Origin: Acidobacteriota bacterium
GTDB lineage: Bacteria; Acidobacteriota; Terriglobia; Terriglobales; Acidobacteriaceae
NCBI GenBank assembly: GCA_021793595.1
Contig: JAJYSL010000161.1
Location: forward strand, 1-9,831
Direction: 5' to 3'
DNA length: 9,831 nt
The position numbers were made by a program, and so were the translations under genes. The notes below the pieces were generated by a model, which was given only the letters and a program-made list of their open reading frames with translations, was not told where the DNA came from and did no database searches. This document shows positions 1-6,067 of the stretch, piece by piece (position 1 is the stretch's first letter; every line of letters starts with the position of its first letter).

Positions 1-1241
1 AGGTCGAGGTACTCGGAACCTTGGTCACCAAACCAGAACCAGAGCTTGCCCAGTTTGTCGTTGATGCCGAGGGCTTCGCCAGCCATGCTGCCGAAGACGA
101 CCACCGCCAGTGCCCCGAGGAGTGCGTATGCGCCAGCCTTCTGATGTTTGGGTTCTTCGCCACCTACCCATGATGCCAGAAAAAGGCCGCCTGCTACCCA
201 GGAAGTCGCGATCCAGAAGATGGCGAGTTGAAGGTGCCAGGTGCGCGCCAGGGTGTAGGGCAGCCAGCGGGCGATGTCGAATCCATAAAAGGCGCCTGTC
301 TCCACCCGATAGTGAGCGAGCAGGCCTCCTAGAAACGATTGCGCCAGGAAAAGCAGGGCCACGACCGCGAAGAACCACCCCGTAGCCCACTGGCTGGGCG
401 TCAGATTCAAAGCAGCGGGAGTGAAGTGCAAAAAATGGGGGCCAGTGCCCTCGCTCTTCCAGCCCAGGTAGTCGAATTTGCCAACGACGAAGAGAATCAA
501 ACCCAGCCCCCCAAGGAGGGTGATCAGGCTCATGGCGCTCCATACGTAGGCGTCGGTGGATGGGAAGTTTCCCGCCATAGGCTCGTAGGGGAAGTTGTTA
601 GTGTAGGAGTAATCCTTTCCAGGGCGACGCGCCGTTGTTGCCCAGGCCGCCCAGGCAAAGTAAGCGGTCAGGTTTTTCAGCTCCGCTGGGTCGTGAATAT
701 AGTTGGCGGGCAGGCCGGGAGCTGCGTCCTTACGGGTGAAGTAGTCGCTCCACTCGCCAAGTTCAGTTTGGTAGGCCGCGACCCCGCCTGCTGAGAGCCT
801 CAGTGTGTGGGAAGCAGGGTCGTATCGGTTCTCCTTGAGCTGGGCGATCGTCCGCGCGGCGGCAACGCTTTGCTGATCTGTAGAGAGCTGCGCAAAGGGT
901 CTGCCGTACTTTTCGGTTGCAATCGTATCCCGCGTTATCTCGCTCAGTCGATGCAGGTACTCCGCGCTGTAATCGGGCCCCAGGTAAGCCCCGTGACCCC
1001 ACAGGGTCCCGTGCTCCATCAGGCCGTATTTGAAGAACACCTCCTGGCCCATTTGGATGTCGGCACCGGTAAACACGACGCCGCCCGTCGCATCAACAAC
1101 CTGCTCCGGGATGGGCGGAGCATTCGTGTAGGTCAAGACTGTGACAAGGGATAAAACCGAGAAGCCGGCGATCATTACGAGGATGACCGAATGTCTCCAC
1201 CACGGAGAGAGGCTTGTAACGTCGTCAGACGCACGGGCCAT
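1..1241 (-). CDS. norB: Quinol-dependent nitric oxide reductase (qNOR), N-terminal part
   Basis: Single-chain, quinol-oxidising nitric oxide reductase of the haem-copper oxidase superfamily. It reduces NO to N2O in the inner membrane. The window holds the first 413 codons; the gene continues past the left edge, so this is an edge cut and not a pseudogene. The translation starts MARASDDVTSLSPWWRHSV. It has a first membrane helix at about 17-37, then a large periplasmic domain (about 40-230) with the family stretch MGQEVFFKYGLMEHGTLWGH (64-83) and no CXXCH, as expected for the haem-less cytochrome-c-like domain of qNOR. Further helices lie at about 232-254, 286-309, 335-358 and 371-391. H336 in RTWHLQLAIFW is the likely first haem ligand. 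The later haem and FeB ligands lie outside the window. The ATG is preceded by AAGGAGG (1248-1254) at 6 nt, which fixes the start. It lies downstream of an HHE gene on the same strand. The role could be respiratory denitrification or NO detoxification; no other denitrification gene is visible. Confidence 0.95.
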   Translation of the reverse strand, partial: MARASDDVTSLSPWWRHSVILVMIAGFSVLSLVTVLTYTNAPPIPEQVVDATGGVVFTGADIQMGQEVFFKYGLMEHGTLWGHGAYLGPDYSAEYLHRLSEITRDTIATEKYGRPFAQLSTDQQSVAAARTIAQLKENRYDPASHTLRLSAGGVAAYQTELGEWSDYFTRKDAAPGLPANYIHDPAELKNLTAYFAWAAWATTARRPGKDYSYTNNFPYEPMAGNFPSTDAYVWSAMSLITLLGGLGLILFVVGKFDYLGWKSEGTGPHFLHFTPAALNLTPSQWATGWFFAVVALLFLAQSFLGGLLAHYRVETGAFYGFDIARWLPYTLARTWHLQLAIFWIATSWVAGGLFLASWVGGEEPKHQKAGAYALLGALAVVVFGSMAGEALGINDKLGKLWFWFGDQGSEYLD

Positions 1242-1612
1242 GATATGCCTCCTTCAGTTCCTTACATGAAATCCTGTGTTGTGGCTCTAAATCGCTCGAA
1301 ATGGCTATCCGCAAGCAAGGTAGCAACCCATTTTATTCCTGTAGCCGGTGATTTCAGGACAACACCGCAGTTGACTTGGCGGGACGCAACGCTAGCTGTG
1401 ACTTCTGTCACAGATCAGAAAGTTTTTCTGCATGCGGGTTTTACATTCTAATTCCGCCGCATAAGCATTACGGTAAAAACGTCTTTTGTCACAGTCAGGT
1501 TCCTCCCCGCGCAGAAAACGCCTTGTACGGGTTCGTTTGGTCGATTAAGGGGAGATGATGGCAGGGGTGAAAATCCAAATCCGGATGGACGAACGGTAGG
1601 CTCCTTGGCAGC
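1242..1612. other. Intergenic region between the HHE gene and norB
   Basis: This 371-bp stretch has no coding region I can support; the open frames crossing it lack recognisable protein character. It forms the 5' region of norB. It contains the norB Shine-Dalgarno (1248-1254), a CRP/FNR-type palindrome (1396-1413), an adjacent short palindrome (CAGAAA-GTT-TTTCTG, 1416-1430), a lone TTGTCACAG half-site (1486-1494) and a hairpin at its left-reading entry beside the HHE stop (1597-1615). I found no convincing -35/-10 pair for norB. An AT-rich patch at 1330-1339 (GGAATAAAAT on the minus strand) is the best but weak -10 candidate. Confidence 0.6.
1396..1413. promoter_or_regulatory. CRP/FNR-family-type operator upstream of norB
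   Basis: The sequence is CTGTGAC-TTCT-GTCACAG, an inverted repeat with perfect 7-bp arms around a 4-nt centre. It contains the full CRP consensus TGTGA-N6-TCACA (1397-1412). Its centre is about 163 bp upstream of the norB start. NO reductase genes are commonly controlled by CRP/FNR-family regulators (for example DNR and NnrR), although those usually prefer TTGAT-type half-sites. The arms here resemble CRP sites more. Which regulator binds cannot be read from the sequence. Confidence 0.6.
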
Positions 1613-1615
1613 CTA
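1597..1615. repeat. Hairpin overlapping the HHE gene stop codon
   Basis: TAGGCT (1597-1602) and AGCCTA (1610-1615) are perfect 6-bp arms around a 7-nt loop, and the TAG stop of the HHE gene lies within the structure. No T-run follows on either strand, so this is not a standard intrinsic terminator. It could stabilise the HHE mRNA 3' end or attenuate read-through into norB. It could also be chance. Confidence 0.3.
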
Positions 1616-2116
1616 TGATGCCACCTTGAATTCGTGACCAGCCCTTGCCACTGCCTTCTTCGCCGCGTTAAGAACTTCTGGTTTATCGTTGTTGGGCAAC
1701 ACAGCAACGGGCGGGGCGGACTTGAGTTGAGCGAGTATTTGCTCCATTTCGGGCCCGGCCATATCCTCCAGCAATTTATATAAACCGCCTTCCCGCTCTT
1801 CGAGTTCGTTGTGAACTTCAAGGATAGACCGGAGCGTAAGCATGATGGACAGCGTTGGCGTAGGGGCCAAAAGCGAAACAAGCGCTCCGTGGTCAAGTCG
1901 AAGTCGTTCCCCTATGGCTGCCTTCTTACCGCCCTGCCACCTGGCGATGGCAGGTAATACGATTTTTTCTTCCATGGAAATATGCCGCAGAAGGCCTTTA
2001 CGAAATTCATGGTATGGCTCCGCATCAATTACACCAGGCTTCGCGACGGCGCGTTCCAACAATGAGTCAAGCCTCTCATGATCGTCTGCCAGATATCGAT
2101 ACAGCGCTCCCGGCAT
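1613..2116 (-). CDS. Haemerythrin-like HHE domain protein
   Basis: A 167-residue protein with the haemerythrin cation-binding fold: a four-helix bundle holding a carboxylate-bridged di-iron site. The ligand pattern is visible as H13 (DDHERLD), H45 and E49 (RHISMEEK), H76 (DHGAL), and H102 and E106 (HNELEE). H36 is an extra nearby histidine. The bundle covers about residues 5-120. The remaining 45 residues are Ala/Pro/Lys-rich with no recognised domain. There is no signal peptide, so it should be cytoplasmic. The ATG has GGAGA at 2121-2125, 4 nt upstream. HHE proteins bind O2 or NO, sense iron or redox state, or help repair nitrosatively damaged iron centres (the YtfE/Ric group). It lacks the N-terminal ScdA-type domain of YtfE, so that exact function is not assigned. 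Its position ahead of norB on the same strand supports an NO-linked role, which is inference. Confidence 0.88.
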   Translation of the reverse strand: MPGALYRYLADDHERLDSLLERAVAKPGVIDAEPYHEFRKGLLRHISMEEKIVLPAIARWQGGKKAAIGERLRLDHGALVSLLAPTPTLSIMLTLRSILEVHNELEEREGGLYKLLEDMAGPEMEQILAQLKSAPPVAVLPNNDKPEVLNAAKKAVARAGHEFKVAS

Positions 2117-2751
2117 AAGTTCTCCATCGCTTGATCAGGTAAACCGGGGTTTTCATTATGGTTTCCCGGCCGGCGCAATTCTACACCCCTGGGCTGCTCT
2201 TGCTCGACATTCTCGTGTGGTGGCCAACCGCGCTTCAGGCAGAGGCATGACAGACGATGAGTCGGCTGCCGTGCAATCGGCGTTTCACTACTTTCGCGTG
2301 GGCGGACAACGGCACACCGCGGACGAGAAAAAAACCCTGTTCCTCAGACTCCGCGCAGAATCCCCTTTCGGAGACTTCGATGAACTTGGCGGGCTTGATA
2401 ACGACCACCGCATCGCGAACGACCTGGAGAGTGCCAGTGTCCCGACACGCCAGAGTCAGCCAATGTCCCATCTGAAAGGCCGGATCGGTACCGAAACGCC
2501 GTTTGCTTCAATGATCCTGCGGTCTTCGCAGCACCAGCTCTGAAACGAGTGGTACCACGTCACTTACCGAGTCTTGAGAAAATATGTGCTCGCGCCGAAA
2601 CCTGCGCTCAGCAGGCGACGCGGTAGGCGTCCGAAGGCCGATATTCTGCGAGTTCAACGGGCTCTCACCGCCAGCACGTTTAGCCGCAGCCTCCGTAATT
2701 TCGCGTGACCAAAGTCACAGACGCGCCCGGTCAGCTTGATAGACGATGTGA
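2117..2751. other. 635-bp region without a supported gene
   Basis: This gap separates the minus-strand HHE gene from the plus-strand tetR gene and must hold the promoters of both. Two opposed open frames overlap here: 2217-2543 plus (108 codons from GTG, with an internal ATG at 2247) and 2471-2235 minus (78 codons). Neither has a good Shine-Dalgarno or recognisable motifs, and at least one must be a shadow. I do not call either as a gene. Other contents are a GTGGTACCAC palindrome (2549-2558), a CRP-type palindrome (2704-2719) and the start of the TetR operator (from 2746). An old, decayed gene is possible but not demonstrable by eye. Confidence 0.5.
2704..2719. promoter_or_regulatory. CRP/FNR-family-type operator upstream of tetR
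   Basis: The sequence is CGTGAC-CAAA-GTCACA. It has the same GTGAC-N4-GTCAC arms as the site ahead of norB and matches TGTGA-N6-TCACA at all but the first base. The centre (2711.5) is about 40 bp ahead of the ATG at 2752 and 64 bp ahead of the ATG at 2776. A transcript starting near 2773 would place the site at about -61.5, a normal CRP class I position. That spacing argument rests on an assumed start site. Confidence 0.5.
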
Positions 2752-2765
2752 ATGATGATTCACAT
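2746..2765. promoter_or_regulatory. Probable TetR-family operator 1 (autoregulatory)
   Basis: The sequence is ATGTGAAT-GATG-ATTCACAT, a perfect inverted repeat with 8-bp arms and a 4-nt spacer. It overlaps the first possible start codon of the tetR gene (2752) and ends 10 bp before the second (2776). A perfect 20-bp palindrome at the 5' end of a TetR gene is the classic position for autorepression. The same core recurs ahead of tolC (3391-3404). A loose -35 candidate, TTGATA (2736-2741), lies just upstream, which would place the operator inside the promoter. Confidence 0.75.
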
Positions 2766-3393
2766 TAATCGCAAGATGTGCACAGAAAAAGTTGATACCG
2801 AAGTCCGGCAGGAGCAACTGGCCCAAGCCGCGTTGAAACTGATGACCACCCTCGGTCTGAAGGGTCTCAGTGTGGCGCGGGTCGCCAGGAGCGTCGGGCT
2901 GGTCCCTTCGGCGGTCTATCGCCACTTCGAAAGCAAAGACGAACTCCTGGATGCGGTACTCGAGATGATCCGCGAGCGTCTCGATGCCAACGTGGTGCAG
3001 GCCTCCCAAGCCGCAACGGACACACTCCAGGTTCTGCGACGGCTGGTGATGGCTCATGTGCGGATGATTAGGGAAAACGAAGGGATTCTGAGCGTTGTTT
3101 TCTCGGACGACGTCCAAAACGGGCGCCCCGAACGAAAGGCCCAGGTTCACTCAATAATCCAAGGGTACCTAAAAAAGGTGGCGCAAATCGTCTCTCGCGG
3201 GCAGCAACAGGGTCACATCCGTCCAGACGTTGACCCTGGAACGGTGTCAATGATGTATCTGGGACTGATTCAGCCGGCAGCGCTCCTGTGGCATCTGAGT
3301 GAAGGAGAGTTCGATGTCACGCAGCACGTCGAGAAGGCCTGGAACCTGCTGAGCGAAACCCTCAGGCATCGTGATTTTTTGGCTGCTAAGTGA
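2752..3393 (+). CDS. TetR/AcrR-family transcriptional regulator
   Basis: A 213-residue regulator, normal for the family. The N-terminal TetR DNA-binding domain covers about 16-65. Its first helix includes RQEQLAQAALKLM, and the helix-turn-helix is at about 38-60 (LSVARVARSVGLVPSAVYRHF), followed by SKDELLDAVLEMI. The C-terminal two thirds are helical and should form the ligand and dimer domain; the ligand cannot be read from sequence. No membrane segment is present. The start is uncertain: ATG at 2752 lies within the operator palindrome, while ATG at 2776 (in frame, 8 codons later, giving 205 residues beginning MCTEKVD) leaves the operator upstream and suits family length better. Neither has a clear Shine-Dalgarno. 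The gene sits 167 bp before tolC on the same strand, with matching palindromes flanking it, so it probably represses itself and the efflux operon. It is not obviously an orthologue of E. coli CecR (YbiH), the regulator linked to ybhGFSR there. Confidence 0.9.
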   Translation: MMIHINRKMCTEKVDTEVRQEQLAQAALKLMTTLGLKGLSVARVARSVGLVPSAVYRHFESKDELLDAVLEMIRERLDANVVQASQAATDTLQVLRRLVMAHVRMIRENEGILSVVFSDDVQNGRPERKAQVHSIIQGYLKKVAQIVSRGQQQGHIRPDVDPGTVSMMYLGLIQPAALLWHLSEGEFDVTQHVEKAWNLLSETLRHRDFLAAK

Positions 3394-3404
3394 ATTTGGA
3401 TTCA
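3391..3404. promoter_or_regulatory. Probable TetR-family operator 2, ahead of tolC
   Basis: TGAAT-TTGG-ATTCA has the same 5-bp arms and the same 4-nt spacing as the core of operator 1. The flanking G at 3390 is also shared, giving GTGAAT-N4-ATTCA in both. The palindrome includes the TGA stop codon of tetR. It ends about 155 bp before the tolC start and is well placed to control a promoter internal to the tetR 3' end. A weak -35 candidate (TTGGCT, 3379-3384) sits in nearly the same register as TTGATA does at operator 1. The arms are shorter than in operator 1, so weaker binding is likely. Confidence 0.6.
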
Positions 3405-3560
3405 TGTAGGAGGTGAAGGAGTGAAAAGTACTGCTGGCGGATGAACTTGCTTTTTCTACAGCACAACTTCTACGCCAATCAGAACGGGGCATGCCCGCCG
3501 GATGCCCTCCTGAAATGTTAAGGTTCGTGTCCCGCTTAGTACGAGAGGATATGTCTCCAA

Positions 3561-4949
3561 ATGAAGCGAAATTTCGGTTGCTTGATGAAACAACCCGATC
3601 TCATCCTGTTCAAGTGTCATTCTCTGGCGCACTTCATGCTACTGTTGTCGATCCTCGGCTTGACGACTCTCAACAGTGAGCCATCGATGGCGGAAGATCT
3701 GCAAGCGGCTTATCGACAGGCGGCTTCTACTTCTCCGGCAATTGCCCAGGCGCGCGCGCAGTTGGATGCAGAATTGGCCGGCAGGCCGCTGGCGCGAGCA
3801 GCGCTGCTTCCCCACATCAATGCTGATGCGAGTGGAGGCATGAACACAGCCCGTGTTGCAGGGTTTGGCGCTCAAACGATTTCCACGGGATATCATTCCG
3901 ATGTCTTCAGCGCCAGCCTGACGGAATCCATCTTCAACGGCCAGGCATTCACGGCGATGAAGCAGTCGGAAAGCCGCATTCTAGCCAGCGAAGCAACTCT
4001 GGCGTATGCAGAGCAGGTGGTCGCGCTGGAGGTCACACAGGCGTATTTCGGCGTCTTGCGGGCCGAAGCCAACCAGCGTGTAGCGCAACAGCAGATGGAC
4101 CTGCTCACAAGTATCGACAAGCAGACCAGGACAAGCCTGCAGGTTGGCAGCGGAGACATTATCTCCGTACAGGAAGTACAGGCGCAGTTGGACGCAGCAA
4201 GGGCAGACCTGATCACAGCAAATAATGCCGTCGCGGTGGCGAGGAACCAGTTGGAGCGCCTAACGCATCATTCTGCAGGAACATTACAGGACATCACCAT
4301 TTTGGAGCCGACTGGCCCGCAGCCGGACACCTTAGAGCCGTGGCTTACGGCTGCTCTCAAGAACCAGCCGCTTCTACAGCAAGCGCAAGCCATATTGAGA
4401 GTCTCTGAACAACAAGTGCAGTACGCCAAGCGGGCGCGTTGGCCCACGTTAACTTTAAGCGGAGTCGGTCAGCACGCTGCGGGAACGCTCATTCCGTCCG
4501 TGGCCATCGACCAGCTTGGCGGATCGCTGAACTTATCCATTCCGATTTATGAGGGTGGAAGCACGCGAGCTGGAATCCATCAGGCCGAGGCGCTTTCCAG
4601 GGCAAGCCGCGAGAACGTCGCCAATATCCAAGACCAAATCAAGCTGGATACGCAAACTGCATTCCACGATCTTGAGGACAGTGTCGCCCAGTTTCAAGCG
4701 GCGCAGCAATCGGTCAATTCTGCCAAGGTATCCATGGAGGGCACACGGAAGGGCTATGAAATTGGGAGCCGCTCCATCGTTGACCTGCTTACAGCAACGA
4801 CCAACTATGCAGCTGCGCAACGCAATTACTATCTTGCCCTCTACACACAACTGGTTGCTCGAACACAACTAAAGGCAGCAGCAGGAGTATTGACGCCGGC
4901 GGACATTGACGCCATCAACACCCTGCTCGAAAACAATCCTTCAAAGTAA
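3561..4949 (+). CDS. tolC: TolC-family outer-membrane efflux protein
   Basis: The outer-membrane exit channel of a tripartite efflux system; it acts as a trimer forming a beta-barrel and a periplasmic alpha-helical tunnel. The 462 residues carry an N-terminal secretion signal with a hydrophobic stretch at about 25-37 and likely cleavage after SMA (A44), giving a mature start EDLQAAYRQA. There is no lipobox cysteine at the cleavage site, unlike NodT-type lipoproteins. The family's two-fold internal repeat is visible: SIFNGQ near 122 matches PIYEGG near 328, each followed by long helices. The C-terminal repeat contains YEIGSRSIVDLLTATTNYA, typical of TolC, and ends ADIDAINTLLENNPSK. Start choice: AGAGGA (3544-3549) lies 11 nt before the ATG at 3561. 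An in-frame ATG at 3585 would give a shorter signal peptide but has no Shine-Dalgarno. Its place between the regulator and the adaptor marks it as the dedicated channel of this pump. Confidence 0.93.
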   Translation: MKRNFGCLMKQPDLILFKCHSLAHFMLLLSILGLTTLNSEPSMAEDLQAAYRQAASTSPAIAQARAQLDAELAGRPLARAALLPHINADASGGMNTARVAGFGAQTISTGYHSDVFSASLTESIFNGQAFTAMKQSESRILASEATLAYAEQVVALEVTQAYFGVLRAEANQRVAQQQMDLLTSIDKQTRTSLQVGSGDIISVQEVQAQLDAARADLITANNAVAVARNQLERLTHHSAGTLQDITILEPTGPQPDTLEPWLTAALKNQPLLQQAQAILRVSEQQVQYAKRARWPTLTLSGVGQHAAGTLIPSVAIDQLGGSLNLSIPIYEGGSTRAGIHQAEALSRASRENVANIQDQIKLDTQTAFHDLEDSVAQFQAAQQSVNSAKVSMEGTRKGYEIGSRSIVDLLTATTNYAAAQRNYYLALYTQLVARTQLKAAAGVLTPADIDAINTLLENNPSK

Positions 4950-4980
4950 GAGGCACTGCTGTTTCGTTGGGAGAATATCG

Positions 4981-6066
4981 ATGGTTTCGGTCAAGAAGCG
5001 AGTTTTCATTCTGGCAGTTCTAGTTTTTCTTGTTGTTGTGGGCTTCCTTGGGTGGCGCTGGCTCCAGAGGAAACATGCTCCCGGCGATACCATCACGCTT
5101 TATGGCAATGTAGACATTCGTCAGGTACAACTGGCTTTCAATGATAGTGAGCGCATTGACAAGCTGCTGGTAGATGAAGGCAGCGCCATCCATGCAGGCC
5201 AGCTTATTGGTCAACTGGTGCAGCAGCACTTTCTGGATGCGGTGGCGCAGGACAAGGCAACTATGTCGGCGCAGCAACAGGTGGTTGCGCGCCTTCTGGC
5301 TGGGAGCCGTCCTGAGGAAATTGCCCAAGCGCGCGCGGATGTTGCCGCCGCAAAGGCGAATGTAGAAGCAGCGCAAGCCAATGTAGCGAATGCTGAGTTG
5401 CTCTATCGTCGCCAACAAATCCTGGCAAGGCAGCAATACGTTTCATTGCAAATTCGAGATGATGCCGAACGCTCCTACCTGGCCAAGGAGGCCGACCTGG
5501 CGGCCAAAAAGCAGGAACTGGTGGCCAAAGAGCAAGTGTTGCGTCTCTCCGTTATCGGCCCGCGCAAGGAAGACATTGCCGCAGCCCAGGCCACGCTTCA
5601 AGCAGGCAAAGCAACTCTAGCTCTTGCGCAAAAAGAACTGGCCGATACGCAACTCTACGCTCCTGCGGATGGCGTCATCCAGAACCGCATTCTGGAACCC
5701 GGCGATATGGCCACTCCGCAGACGCCAGTGTTTACGCTCGCGCTGGACAATTCGCTCTGGGTGCGCGCCTATCTGCCGGAGCCGCAGATGGGTAAGGTCG
5801 CGCTCGGCATGCAAGCATGGATTGAGTCGGACAGCTTTCCCGGACAACGCTTTTCAGGGTGGATCGGCTTCATTTCTCCGGTGTCGGAATTTACGCCGAA
5901 GAACGTGGAAACAACGGAGCTACGCTCGCAGCTTGTCTATCGAGTGCGCGTCTACGCTTGTAACCCAGACCATCTCCTGCGCCTGGGGATGCCGGCAACG
6001 GTCGTCATTCCACTCAGCAACAATCCTCCGCATGCAATCAACGCTCATCCATGCGAGGCGAAGTGA
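4981..6066 (+). CDS. ybhG: Periplasmic adaptor (membrane fusion protein), YbhG/HlyD type
   Basis: Bridges the inner-membrane ABC pump and the outer-membrane channel. The 361 residues have an N-terminal membrane anchor at about 8-25 after the basic start MVSVKKR. The first lipoyl half is at about 58-80 (LLVDEGSAIHAGQLIGQLV) and a long alpha-helical hairpin at about 85-222. The second lipoyl half follows at about 225-254 (LYAPADGVIQNRILEPGD), then a beta-barrel with the YbhG-like stretch IGFISPVSEFTPKNVET (295-311). The hairpin has two matching ends, GSRPEEIAQARADV (108-121) and GPRKEDIAAAQATL (193-206), which are the paired repeats seen in YbhG. The frame is open from 4906, but GGGAG (4969-4973) 7 nt before the ATG at 4981, the clean anchor and the tolC stop at 4949 support 4981. 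It lies 31 bp after tolC and 1 bp before the ATPase gene. Confidence 0.93.
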   Translation: MVSVKKRVFILAVLVFLVVVGFLGWRWLQRKHAPGDTITLYGNVDIRQVQLAFNDSERIDKLLVDEGSAIHAGQLIGQLVQQHFLDAVAQDKATMSAQQQVVARLLAGSRPEEIAQARADVAAAKANVEAAQANVANAELLYRRQQILARQQYVSLQIRDDAERSYLAKEADLAAKKQELVAKEQVLRLSVIGPRKEDIAAAQATLQAGKATLALAQKELADTQLYAPADGVIQNRILEPGDMATPQTPVFTLALDNSLWVRAYLPEPQMGKVALGMQAWIESDSFPGQRFSGWIGFISPVSEFTPKNVETTELRSQLVYRVRVYACNPDHLLRLGMPATVVIPLSNNPPHAINAHPCEAK

Positions 6067-6067
6067 C

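Noticed and set aside
25..543. Minus-strand open frame of 172 codons, and overlapping plus-strand frames up to 1154.
   Set aside because: These are shadows of norB. The correct minus-strand frame gives a clear qNOR protein with membrane helices and a proper start at 1241.
1137..1147. GACTGTGACAA, matching the half-site at 1487-1497 on the opposite strand.
   Set aside because: It lies inside the norB coding sequence at the first membrane helix (codons for LVTVL), has no second arm and is explained by coding.
1495..1896. Minus-strand frame of 133 codons overlapping the HHE gene.
   Set aside because: It overlaps the HHE gene in another frame, is rich in Arg/Pro/Trp and lacks domain features, so it is a shadow.
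2549..2558. GTGGTACCAC palindrome.
   Set aside because: It is a 10-bp self-complementary word with no partner site and no link to a promoter, so it is likely chance.
3487..3496. GGGCATGCCC palindrome in the tetR-tolC gap, considered as a terminator or operator.
   Set aside because: It has no loop and no following T-run, and it does not match the operator motif found at tetR.
3536..3549. Possible 23S rRNA fragment.
   Set aside because: Only 13-14 bases match, and neither flank resembles rRNA, so it is not an rRNA gene or fragment.
3491..3679. Plus-strand frame of 62 codons before and into tolC, with an ATG at 3551 just after AGAGGA.
   Set aside because: It overlaps the tolC signal-peptide region in another frame, has only 1 nt between the Shine-Dalgarno-like sequence and ATG 3551, and has no recognisable features.
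4906..4980. N-terminal extension of the adaptor from an ATG inside tolC.
   Set aside because: The extension overlaps tolC and would put hydrophilic residues before the anchor. The ATG at 4981 has a good ribosome site.
5264..5620. Repetitive Ala/Gln-rich coding stretch in the adaptor, considered as a DNA repeat.
   Set aside because: It is explained by the coiled-coil hairpin of the adaptor; the two similar ends are a family feature.
5624..6067. 148-codon N-terminal extension of the ATPase.
   Set aside because: It is read out of frame through the adaptor gene and is Arg/Ser-rich. The ABC fold begins right at the ATG at 6068.
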